Below, one piece after another: positions 12,488 to 24,242 of a stretch of 64,000 bases of DNA. The stretch is from assembly GCF_029873635.1 (NCBI RefSeq), contig NC_080417.1:32972214-33036213 (forward strand), given 5' to 3'. The DNA is from Malania oleifera (lineage: Eukaryota; Streptophyta; Magnoliopsida; Santalales; Ximeniaceae). Below the pieces are notes generated by a model. That model saw nothing but the letters and a program-made list of their open reading frames with translations, ran no database searches and was not told the origin of the DNA. The position numbers and the translations under genes were made by a program. The stretch's first letter is position 1. The number at the start of each line of letters is the position of its first letter.

Positions 12488-15400
12488 CTACTTCAATTTT
12501 TTCTTGTTTGGTTTCCCTTGTTGAGAATGCTCCAAGGAATCAGAAGAAGTAACTGCACTATGACCACGTCCAGAATCTTGAGTGTGTCGATCCATGGATC
12601 TAGGGGACTCTTCGGCGCGTCTCCTCTTCAATGGCTTTGATGGCTCTCCAACTTCTGATAAAGAACTTCTCTGTCTGCTACTATGTGTAGAGGTAACCCG
12701 ACCACTCATCGATGGCATGTTTCTCATATTAGCACCTCGCATTCCAGAAGCAGAATAATGTGAAGTTGTCAATGAAACTCCAGAAGATTTCTGATACATC
12801 TGTCTCAGATTGTCAGAACTCAACTTTTGAAGTTCCTCAGGGTCTGGGTAATGGACAAGAGAAACGCAGCGAGAAATCTTCCCAACTGTCGAACAGAGAA
12901 AAAAATCATGGAAATGCATAAATTTCCATTCAAAATAAATTCTATGATCCACAGAATTATGTCAACATTATGATGACAATGGTGACAACTACGTAATAAA
13001 ACCTATACAGCTTTTGAAGGCAAGAAGATGCTCAAATATAGGTCTTCACTGCTAAAAATTACCCAAATACTAACTAGTAAGTCCTCTTACAGTGAGATTC
13101 TTCAACCATAAAACAAATCAAAGTAACATGCATCCAAAATGGTAGATCAACTGCAAAAGAAGCAACATGTCCCAAGTTTTATGGTAACTTAGAGTAGCAT
13201 ATTTTTTTCTCAAAAGAGTTGCCATTTCATGGGACCGGATAGAAAAATACTTCAAGTAGTAATTTTACCAAATGAGACTTAACTACATGACATGCTAGGA
13301 TTTTATCATTAAGAACCCATTAAATCTTATAAAATAAACTCATTAAACAGTGAACTTAGATAAATTATTTATGCCAAAATGGAAGAGATGATTATATCAT
13401 TGGGCAAAGCAGAATCACTTCTAACATAAGTCAGGTGAATAATTACGTACGTGCACCTTTGGTAGGACGATGACGATGCTTTAGGTAGCAATGGGTTACA
13501 GGCAAATGTGGATATTGATGAGAACCGCAACAGCCATAAGGAGCCATAGAGAAACAGCTCTCACTTCAATTCTCAATCCAATTCCTTTTATCTCGGTAGG
13601 ATGAGTAGCCACCTGTCCCACTCAGGAAGCATGGCACTTGATTTCAAGTCTGCACCGACTCTGCATCCACTTGAGGGCCACCCCAGGGTCCTTATAGTCT
13701 ATCATACCCATTCTCTAACACCACCAGGTTTACGCAGCCATGAGTCCAATTTGCTTACCAAGGCTAAACCAGCCACAGGTCCAAGTGGCTTTATTGGGAT
13801 GTCCAATAATTGGGTTATCAACACACATGCACACGCAGAGAGTTAAAACTACATTTGGAGGACCAGTGACTAGGATTACACATTTTTTTTTTTTGGGGGG
13901 TACATTTTGGCAACTACATAGTTGGGACAATTTACCAAACAAAGAAGTTGCAGATAAAAGGTAAGCAAGAATATCTTATCCATAAGCTTTCTCACTTAAC
14001 ATATGATAAGCTCAAAATCCAGGACCTTCAATTGGACTGAGGTACACAAATATGTAAATACCCCTTTATCAGCCCAAAATTGTGAACTTGAGCAAAATTT
14101 TGAGTCTCAACTTGAGATTGGTTTGAGCAATTGAACCTTCGGTGCTTCACACACAAATATAAACTATTTGGATTCTTATTACAACAAAGCTCTTGCTCAT
14201 TTCAAATTTTCACGTCTAAATTAGAGAAGAGACTAATCCTTTAATGCCAGTCAACAACGTTATCCATAGGATCCATACTCATTTTTTCACCCAAATCACA
14301 AATTCAGGCTACCAAACCTTGCAGTCCCATTATCGTCCACTCTGGAAACAAAGATCTGAAAACTGCTTTTTCCAAACAATTTTACTTCAAAGCACAAAGA
14401 ATGAAGACAGAATATACCAATGTTTTGGAAGGCTCAGTCAAAGCTCGCCTCAAGGTGAGGCACACCTAATATGCCTTGAGGCTCAATCAAAAATACCAAA
14501 TCTCAAAAAGGCCAACATATCAGACACTGAGGCTTAGGCATGTGTACAAAAGCCATGCTATTTGTGCCTCTTTAGATGAGACTACGCAATTTGGGTTCGT
14601 GAATCTCAAGTTAAATTTGCCTAGAAATTTTTAACTACATGCTTATATGAAATGTCATTATACAGGTTGATTTCTAGAACTTTGAACCTCAACCTTTCCG
14701 ACAGATTCGACACTAAGGCTTATGCATTAGTACAAGAGGCATGCCTTTAGCAGGCTTTTAGGTAAGGCTCACAAATATTGGGTCTGCAAATCTCAAATTA
14801 GATTTGGCTGCAAATTTTAAACTACAAGTTTATATTAAAGGAATATCGTAATATGAGATGATTTCTAAAATTCTTGAACCTCATCCTTTCTGATACAATT
14901 GAGTTGCATTTTAGACATTGAAAATAATTTGAACTTTGTAATGTTATAGCTACATCTTGGCATGATTTAGTTAATGAATTCAAGATAGTCATTTTTGAAT
15001 GGCAAAAGGGTAGTTTACAATTTATATTTATTCATTTTTTTCACATTTAATAAGTAATTTTTTTTATTTTTAAAAATATGTGCAATTTAATTACATACTT
15101 ATATCTAAAAATAATTTTCTCAAATGACTTACTCCTTAATGCCTTGAGGGTTATATGCCTTGCCTCTCTAGGGCTAAAATACCTCGCCTTACACCTTCGT
15201 CCTTTAGATTATTGGAACATATTAAGTTAATGATTCATACTAGATGCATCACACTAATTTAAGGCCCACTGACGCTGACTGAATCATAGAACAGTAACAT
15301 GTTTCTGACCACTAGATATTAATGTCCCATGGCAGAAAAAACAAGCCAAACGACAGCAACAGGAAATCAACAAAGAACCAAGGAAAACACAAACACAAAG

Positions 15401-18400
15401 GCAGAAACAGTCCTGAAATAGAAATCCATGCTGGCATTGAACAGTACTTATCTCTATACAGCTATTTCAGAATTCTACAAAAAGTAGAAACATATGTGCC
15501 TCAACAACATAGGGGAATAAAGGAAAGTAACATATCAACTCCTAGTGGTAAAAAGTCCTTTCCTGGCACATATTTTTGGGCATGATGACCCAAAAAAAAA
15601 AAGCCACACAAATATATAGGAAGTAAAACAACTGGCGACCATAAAAGGAGTTGCTTATTCTGGCATAAAGAGTGATGTGATTCCAAAAAGTCAACAAGAT
15701 GGCCGTCAAAGAGAATAATTAAACAATTTAAACTTAATGAAGAGTTAAAGAAGAGAATAAATGTACATGTACATGCATACCAATTTTTGACTCTGGTCCA
15801 GAGGATAGGAAAACTGTTGCATCTGGTTCTTGCGCTGCAAAACTCACGACATCATATTCTTTTCCTGCAACAATAGGAGACGTTAAACCACACAATTAAC
15901 TTTGGTAAAGAACCAGTGAAAAACAGGCAAAAGATTAAGTTCGCAATACAAGAAAGGGATGAAATGAGGGCATCAAGATTCACATTTGCCCTATACAATA
16001 ATACAGCAAAAAGGGGTAAAATCCAAATACACCTCTTGAGTTTTTGACAGATGACATTGCATCCCCTGAGTTTCTAACTACCAACCCCCCCCCCCCCCCC
16101 CAAAAAAAAAGAGAATCATAATTTAACAAAAGAAACTTTCCGTTAGTCAACAGTTGATCAATCTTAAAAAATGACTTGCATTGTTAACAAATCACCTTTT
16201 TATCATATCGTTCAATTAAAAAAATACATATTCGATTCCTATAATAAATTAAGGCCCAAGTGCAACAATGAGTATTCGCTAAAATATTAAAATATATATA
16301 TATATTATACATTAAATAACATGACATTTTTTTTTTTTTAAAACTATTGTAACTTACAATTTTGTTTTTTGAGTGGAAGCTATCTAAAATGGTCATATTT
16401 TATTATAAACCATGTAAATCCATCGACCAAGATCCATTGCGAATGATGGACAAATTTGAAAAAAATTAAGATTCAAAAAAAAAATAATCTTCACATAAAA
16501 TGTCCATATTCCATTCTCATAATAAAGTAGAACTAGTGCAATGCTAAATACTGACTAAATATTATAAAAAAAATAATTACTCTCAAATATCTTGCATGTT
16601 CTTAGGATTTTAAAAAAAAAAACTACAAAACAAGCCACTAGTAGTTAAGATGAAATACTAGGTATAAATGAAAGAAATAATGAAGTCAAACTGAAAAAAA
16701 TCATCACAAAAGAGTGGGTAGTGTAAACTAAACAAATTCAGATATGTTTTGAATTGGTTGGAGTTTAGGCGCATTGTTGCCCTGCATGCGTGAAGGACAG
16801 CACTGCCTGTTCTTCTCAAGGGCAGCTTGCTGTGCTTTGTACATCTTTCTTCATTTTCTCTTATAATGATTTCTTAATATTTCATTTATAATGGTCTTAA
16901 TTTGACTTCATTTTTCAATTCATACCTAGTATTTCATCTTAACAATCAATGACTTATTTTTGAATCTTTTTTTTTTTAATTCTAGTTTTTTTTAAAAAAA
17001 AAAATTAATTGGAATATGCTAGTTATTGAAGAGTAATACCTTTAAAATATTTTAGTGAATATTTATCATTATACTTAAGCTTTAAAGAAATATGCACCTT
17101 TTTTGTAAAGGTTTTTTTTTAACCTTATATTATTCTACTTTTGTCTAGTGACAACAATGGATGTTAGTTGATGGATTTAAATGGTTGATAATGAAATATG
17201 ATCATAGGTAGCTTCACCTATTAAAAAAATCTTAGGCAATAATATATATTTTTTAAAAATATATATATTTTATGTGTGATATTTTTTAATATATATATGT
17301 TTATAAATAATATTTTTTAAAATATTTTAGTCAATACTCATTATTGCACTAGGGTTTTTATTTATTATGGAAATGGAATATATATTTCTTAATTAAATTA
17401 AAGGGTAAAAAGTTATTTTTGTTAGCAATGTAAACCATTTTTAAAGTTGACTAATGGCTAGCTAACTGAAGGTTGTTTTTGTCAAGAAATTATAATGTCA
17501 GGAGGGGTTCTTGGTAGTTGTCAAAAACTCAAGGAGTTGAGTATCATATTCAGAAAACTCAGGGGGTGTCTTTGAATTTTACCCTAGAAAAAGTATATCA
17601 TAAACAATGATTTTAATTTACAATTACCAGATGAACCCTTGAAAGTGCCTAACTGTCCGTCATGATTAAGTTTGAGTGACACTTCTTGCCCATCGAAGTC
17701 AGGAGGCTGCAACACTCAAGAATTTTCTCTTATAATCCACACAAGTCCCAGATAACATTCAGAAGCAATAACAGAAGGAACCTGTCTTTTACACCAGTAT
17801 TTGGATTCTACTTGTTGGAATGAGGTGGTCAGAACGGTAAATCTGTATTCCAGTCAGGTTGCCTCATCAAAGAAGAATTTGACAGCTCAGAATTGATCCA
17901 TCATTATTCTCAAAATAAGTTTGTCCTTTCAACATTTGAAAAACTCTAATATATAAGAAAAGGAGAGCTGGAAATGTTTCCACCATCACTTCTAGTGTAA
18001 ATTCCATGAGAATCATTCACAAAACTGGGGAGTCATTAAAAAGGCACTAGGTAACTATAAATTTTGAAGTAGCAAATCAATTGCTGCTTTTTGAATTAGA
18101 ATGCAACATTTATGTTTCTATGGCTGCTTTCGTAACTGAAAGCAGCTGTGAAAATTTCAGTTTCCTAACTTAAAAGTATTGATTTTAGAAGTTAATTCTA
18201 CTTTTTGTGCATCCATAAAAAGGACCTATTGAGGATGAACCTTATATGATTTGAAATTAAAGAAATCACATAAACAAATGGAGCTAGAAAGCATGGGAAG
18301 AAAATCATTACTTGGTTAATGGGCCATTGAATGAGCCAAAGCTCTGTTGCTTCTGTCAAACCAAGTTTGACGAGTGGATCCTTGGCATCCTCCTGAAATT

Positions 18401-18440
18401 CTGGAGGAGGTGTATAACCCTCTTCAATGGTAGTGTGCAT
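12488..18440 (-). CDS. Mediator-associated protein 2-like (RPA34.5-like), four coding exons
   Basis: Coding exons on the minus strand: 18440-18312, 17706-17628, 15864-15781, 12885-12488. All junctions are AG/GT, phases join exactly, and the total is 229 codons plus stop. The N-terminal half is compact: YTPPPEF and ELWLIQWP in exon 1, DFDGQEVSLKL in exon 2, EYDVVSFAAQ and TVFLSS in exon 3, KISRCVSLVHYP at the start of exon 4. The C-terminal ~100 residues are a Ser-rich tail ending in basic runs (LKRRR, NKKKLK), probably nuclear-localising. From memory this order matches the plant protein co-purified with Mediator (Arabidopsis At5g64680 type) and distantly the Pol I subunit RPA34.5. Function in transcription is inferred from that match. 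Introns are large (0.2 to 2.9 kb, plus a 5' UTR intron of 4.3 kb) and hold transposons, yet all coding exons are open. The start ATG lies 19 bases after the acceptor at 18459/18460. Confidence 0.72.
12886..15780 (-). other. Third coding intron of the Mediator-associated gene
   Basis: 2.9 kb with no second gene. It contains the diverged tandem duplication at 14522-14895 and a stretch of more GC-rich, unplaced sequence at about 13440-13860 that looks like an old insertion but shows no recognisable ends. Confidence 0.55.
14522..14895. repeat. Diverged tandem duplication, unit about 187 bp, two copies
   Basis: GACACTGAGGCTTAGGCATG at 14522 and GACACTAAGGCTTATGCATT near 14710 start the two units. 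Both go on through TACAA-AGGC/AGCCATGC, AATCTCAA-TTA-ATTTG, a TTTCTA-AA-TT block and end AACCTCA-CCTTTC-GA. Confidence 0.65.
16014..17587. mobile_element. Foldback / long-TIR DNA transposon (MULE-like), 1.57 kb
   Basis: The left end GGGTAAAATCCAAATACACC is matched, inverted, by GGTGTCTTTGAATTTTACCC at 17565-17584. The match continues inward almost to the centre: CAACAATGAGTATT-GCTAAAATATT (16264) pairs with AATATTTTAGTCAATACTCATTATTG (17321), and GATGAAATACTAGGTAT (16650) with ATACCTAGTATTTCATC (16922). The arms are therefore about 680 bp each with a loop of about 210 bp (16690-16900). No transposase is readable. AAAAAG flanks both sides but a clean 9-bp target duplication is not seen. It lies in the second coding intron of the minus-strand gene. 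Confidence 0.8.
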
Positions 18441-18582
18441 TCTCTCTTTGACAGAATACCTATAACAAACAATGGTTAACCATAGTTTGGAGGAGAAATG
18501 TTTCAATGGCAGTGTGCATTCTCTCTTTGACAGAATATCTATAACGAACAAAGGTTAACCATAGTTTGGAGGAGAAATGTCA
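18425..18582. repeat. 79-bp tandem duplication over a splice acceptor and start codon
   Basis: Copies 18425-18503 and 18504-18582 share CAATGG-AGTGTGCATTCTC through GGAGGAGAAATGT with only a few differences. On the minus strand each copy carries a TATAG acceptor (18460/18461 and 18539/18540) and a GAGAGAATGCACACT start context. Confidence 0.9.
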
Positions 18583-21500
18583 ATAACAAATAACTAATCA
18601 GGAAACATTCCTCCCACTTGATGTACATGTCATATATAATACACAAAAAACTTGTTTTGATAGAAAAAAGTACCAAGCTGCCCATATGTGTGATTTATTA
18701 GATAAACAAATAATTTTACTAAAAAAGAAAAAGAATATGAAAGAATAAGAAAGGGTAGAAAAAAAGAAGGCAACACGTACTTCTCTATGGGGGAAAATTG
18801 GATTGGATTTTACTTTCAAAAAATATAAAAAGATTTGAAAGAAAAAGAAAGAAAGAGTAAAAAGAGTACAAATAGGAGGGTAATGACACCTTCTCAAGAG
18901 GAAAAAAATGGTATAAAAAGACTCGAGATTGTTAATCTCTGAGCATATAAATCAAAGACACTGCTTTGAAGAAGCCATTAGCAAAAACACCAAAGTAAAG
19001 CCAAGCAGCTAAGCTACTCTGAGCATACATGCACAGATATTGCATTTTCCCCTCCTCCCCTTTTATTAGTGACAGTGCAATAGAGACAAGATCAAGTAAA
19101 TATCTTCCCATCTCAAACCTAAGCTGGGCCAAGATACAATATCCCATCATCAGGCCCCATTGATTCCAGCCTAAGCTCATCTTCCATGATAGTGTCTATG
19201 GCCTCGCAAGTCAAAATAAGGGCACAAAAAGCATATATGCAGCAACAAACATATTCTAAGGGGAAAAATGAAGACATGATTCTTAAGATTCAGATGACAA
19301 GCAAGAAAAAACAAAATTTCTGAGGCTTCAGATAACAACAACAACAACAAAACCAAGCCTTAGTCTCACTAAGTGGGGTCGGGTATATAAATCTTTTTCC
19401 GCCAATTTATGCGATCATGGACCATTTCTTTTGATAGATTCAAGGATATTATATCTTTACTCACTATCTCCTCCCAAATTATTTTAGGTCTACCCCTAAC
19501 CCTTCTACTGCCCCCCCACAGTAACTAAGTCACTTTTCCTCACAGTTGCACTATAAGGCCTACTTGCAAATGTCCATACCATCTGAGTCGTCCCTCCCTT
19601 ATCTTATCTTCTATAGGAGCTTCAATAAGACAGTAACAATATATCCAGCAGGAAATAAAATTTCTAATAAATATTACAAAGCTTCGAATAGCAGTGTAAG
19701 GGCAAGAGCAGGCCTCGACAACTTCAAAGGTGAGAATAAGCAAGAATTGGACACCATTGAACTTATTTTTCAATCTCTTATTTTAACAATAGATCCAAAA
19801 TTTTTTAAATTTTGGCACCAAGATATTGAATGGTGTCATGCTTGCACCATTAATTATTTTATTTCAGTATTGTTTTTCCACATGCAATTTTATTGCACAC
19901 AATCAGATCCAGTAATCAAAGAAATTATATAAGAATTGCTAAGCTCCCAAGTAGAGACAAGATGTGTGAAGCATACCTTTCCCAATCTGCAAACTACTTG
20001 GTCACTGTTCCGTGGAGAGAGGATCTCTGATCTCAACCACTTTCTATTTCTATTTCTATATCTCTATGCAAAGGAGTCAGCACAAGATCCAAGTATTTTA
20101 ACTGTTTGCAGGGCCACGGATTGTACATTTATTAGCATGTGGAAGCCAAACATAATAGATTGCAGAATGATTATAGTAAATGAATAAAAATAAGAGTAAA
20201 AACAGGAAGAGCACATTATACATTGTCTTAAGGTTAAAAAGAGGATGGCAATGCTTATTGTAACTATCAAAACAACACTAACTTGGTCTATATGGGGAAA
20301 AACTATGTTTGGTCTAACTTTGATACTACTCTGGCTATCAAATCACACCATCTTGATTTTTCTTTCTAAGTATGCCATATCATTTTCTTTTTTCACTCCA
20401 AATGATGTTATTCCAAATGTTAACAATTAGTACAAATCTAATTCAAGTTATCTTTTTACAAATTCAATTATCCCAAGTAGCAACACATATTGATTTATTT
20501 AATAAATATACATTAAAACTTTAACTAGTCTAGCAAATTTCCAGATTCCACTGATTTTTTTCTTCTGGCAATCCTAAAGATGAGGATGAGGAATTCTCTG
20601 TGAAATCCAAATAATTAGAACATCGGGGAATCTCCGTATCCAACCTGAGAAAGGTTATTGAGAGGAAAATATAATGACGGAATCCTCATATCCAACCTGA
20701 AACTAATATGCGATACAATTACCATTCCAATAAAGCCAAATAAGATCAGCAATTATTTTTTTCAAAATATGGGTATTTAATATATATATATATATAGTAA
20801 GATAAGCCCTGGAGGAGTAATAAACCTAATTCATTGCTCAATGCACATAAATCTTGCCATATGCTGAGTTCAATTACTAATCCCCTCGTTCATATTAATT
20901 TAGACTTTCAATTACTAAGATTGTTATCAAATCCTTATAGGTTGGGAGGTGGTTCTGGATTTTAGGCAAAGGCATGTTCTCTTGTTGTCTGAAAGATGAT
21001 GTACAAAGATAATATCCACAATAAGAACCACGCAAAACAACACCAGAATTATCTTCTCTATGAAGTTTGCTTGATACATGCATCTCTGAAAATACGTTCT
21101 CAGACCTGTCAATCCATCATAGCCTAGCAATTGGTTTAATTTGACTCATAAGATCAAAAGAATATTGAACTACTACTGCAATATTTTCAATCTCATGGAA
21201 AGCATAATCATCTTCAATTCCAAACTATGTCTGCAAAGAAAACATAAAGAAGATGATACAAACATCCATAACAAGAACCACAAAAGAGAACATCTGACTT
21301 ATCTCCTTTGTAACAGAAACAGACTAACAGGTGCTCAATATATGCTGTACGATTTTTCATAACATAAACATAAAATAAGAAAATACGAAGTGCAAACCAT
21401 AGAAAGATCAGAACTACAAAGTTTGAACATAGAGATGATAGATTATAAGGACATTAAAATGGCAGCTGACCTTATGGGTGATTTTGACTAATGATTAACT

Positions 21501-22771
21501 GAGCATTCACTAGGGAGTGTTTGCCATCCCTAATTATAATATTTTGAATTAATTTTTGTTCCTTTCAACCCACTATTCCTTCTACAGTGATACAGCATGC
21601 CTGAAGGTTCATAAACAGAGGAGGTGTCTCAGGGTCCAATATCCACCTGATTTAGTGCTTTATTTTTCCCCACTAATAAAACATGATGCTAATCCATGCC
21701 AAAGCCTGCGACCTACATGTGGTTTCAGAAGCTCACCTCCACTGTTTCTATTAATAGATGGTATGTGTATGGTAATGAAAAGCTGACAAATATTCAATAC
21801 ATGTCATATGCATGAGCACAATAGATAGATAAATGTGCATATATCTGCTGACTGGAGTACAATGGAGCACTCTCATGTATAATACCTTCTTTTTCCTCCA
21901 AGTATCTTAATCTGTATTAATTTACATCTTCTTCAGATTTTTTCTTAAACCTCATCGATGAGAATTGCAGGAAAATTTTTTCTTATTCCAAACCAAATTT
22001 AGTAAATTTTGCACTTGCAAGTATCCATTAAAACATTTGTCTTTCTTGAGGGGAAGAAAATAATTATCTCGACCGGCAGTCTCAGAAAAAGTTGAATTGG
22101 ATCCTCCTAACACTCATTTTGGATTTTATGTTTTTCAGATGTTATCTAAGCTCTTCTTATTTCATTTTAGGTTATTAGCATTTCAATCCATATTTAGACC
22201 CCCATGTGAATGTGGTAAGCAAATGGTATGCGTGTTCATGCTTTGACCATTAAAAGAGCACAAATTTTCAAATGATAAGGCATCTGGTTCAACCTTACCC
22301 AGAAGACCATGAGATGATATAGTAAGGCAATCAGTATATTTGTGTATTGACAGACTATAAAATAAGTACCAACTTGCTGGTGTACTAATTAAGGGAACAT
22401 AATTAAATAATCGATGGGACTGCATGTTCACAACACAATGGATTGAGAATGTTCAAGGAAAATTGTGTGCTTGGTATTCTAATTACCAGAGACTTTGACA
22501 AAATCTTCTAATAAATATAGCAGATCGACGCGAGTAGCCTGAGTACAGGGACAACGTAAATCCTAACTAGAAAAGTTTAGATTCTATGCCAGAACACAAC
22601 CTAAATCCTAACTAGAAAACATGAAAACGAAGTTTACTAACAGCAAATCAAAATCAAGAATCATCAAGTACAAAGAAAAAGAAACAATGCAATATGTTTA
22701 TCAAATAGGCTCAACATAAACACCAATCAAAAGCCTTGATGTGGTAAGAGGGTGCGTGAAGTATATCATAC
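18460..22771 (-). other. Inferred 5' UTR intron of the Mediator-associated gene
   Basis: The donor CTCTG/GTATGATA at 22772/22771 and the acceptor TTGTTATAG at 18460 bound 4.3 kb. Apart from the LINE end, only short AT-rich open frames and TA microsatellites (for example 20780-20797) are seen. I found no further exon. Confidence 0.45.
19333..19640 (-). mobile_element. 3' end of an RTE-type LINE (non-LTR retrotransposon)
   Basis: On the minus strand the C-terminal end of ORF2 is readable: APIEDKIREGRLRWYGHLQ, then a broken stretch, then GRPKIIWEEIVSKD, then INWRKKIYIPDPT and a stop near 19370. The tail is a (TTG)n run, as in RTE elements. It is strongly 5'-truncated and sits in the 5' UTR intron of the Mediator-associated gene. 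Confidence 0.85.
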
Positions 22772-23000
22772 CAGAGTTGAAGGAACAACGCTCGAGCAGA
22801 CTCTGATATCTGAGTTAGGAGCTCAACTCGCGCAACAATCTTAGCTCAAAACCCAATCAAGGAACAGTGTAGCTAGGGTTTTAAGAACCCTAAACCCAAC
22901 ACTCGAAGAACTCAACTCGACCACAATCCCTCAGAATCTGATGAAGAACCCAATTCGACCACAATCTATGTCGCAAGTAAGGGTTGGCGAGCTAGTGTTT
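22772..23000 (-). other. Probable non-coding first exon (5' UTR) of the Mediator-associated gene
   Basis: This block is more GC-rich than its surroundings, ends in a good donor, and contains no minus-strand ATG. The ATG at 23003 meets a stop after three codons. The upstream edge and transcription start are guesses. Confidence 0.4.
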
Positions 23001-23159
23001 CATGCTGATTCAGGGAATGAGAGGAAACTCTGGTCGGGGGTTGTAGAAATTAGAAAGGTGGAGGGCGTCGGGTTGGGAGAGGATATCAGCCAATAATTTT
23101 GAAAATTGATGGGGGTAGTATTGGGAAAAATGGAATTTAGGGTGGTTTAACCCGTGAAA

Positions 23160-24242
23160 AATTAGAGAAAAAAATAGAAATAAATTAAAATTTTAATTAA
23201 AAATATTTTAAAAAATTAAATAATAACATAAAAATATAATTAAATAATAAAAAATTATTTATAATAATTATTTTATTTAATTATTTTATTTTAATTTTAT
23301 TGGACATTTCAACTGAAAAACAGTAAAAAGTATTTTGTAATAGAGTTTATTATTTATTTTTTAAAATTTATGTATATTTTTAAAAATTAAATAGAAATTT
23401 ATACGATAATTTAATTTTAGTTTTAATATAAAATTGTATAAAATAAATAATTTAATTTAAAAAATATTTTTTAATATTAAATGTATGACAATAAGTTTCA
23501 AAAATAACTAAAATCATAAAATCTAATTTTTAATTTTTTGATAAATAATTAAAAATTGGCAATCAAAAATAAACAAGTATGTTTTTATAATTTGTCTTTG
23601 TGTAAAAATAGAAATAGAAAATAACAATAATACCAAACAATCCCTTAGGAATCCATATTTTGCATTTGGCCGAGAATAGTTATTCTATTAAGAATAGATT
23701 AGGAGGAATAAAATTGCTGCTCCTGCAAGTTTATTATTTTGGTACTTATCTTCACGACTTAAGGAATACAAGTTTATATAAATATAAATATATAAATATA
23801 TATATAATAATCATATAAATAAAAAAAATGTAGATGATTAACATTAGTGGGTTTTATGATTTTTAAACCAAAAGATTAAAATGAATAAATTAATAATCTT
23901 CAATGATCACTATTATTGACCTCATAAATTACACATGATTTTGATAATGACAAATACTCAAATATTTGATGGCTATCTAGTTTATGTGCAGATTTATATT
24001 CATAAATACTTTGATAACACATGAAAAAGAGTATGAAGACCCTGAAGATCATTTTATGTTGTAATTCATTATTATTCAATTTGTGTTTGTAATAATAATT
24101 AGGGAAAATGGTCTGTAAAAATCAATGCATTACCTGCATGGTAGAATAGATAAGCTCAAAAAGACCTAAACTGACCTTAAGTTCCCTATGCATACATAAA
24201 TGAGTGTCCTATCAAATTTAAGTTAATTATCATACGAATAGG
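23160..24242. other. Very AT-rich intergenic stretch
   Basis: Long runs of A and T without sizeable open frames; no element ends that I can defend. Confidence 0.5.

Noticed and set aside
13601-13964. Overlapping open frames in a GC-richer part of an intron
   Set aside because: No known domain, no splice pattern and no conserved motif; likely an old insertion.
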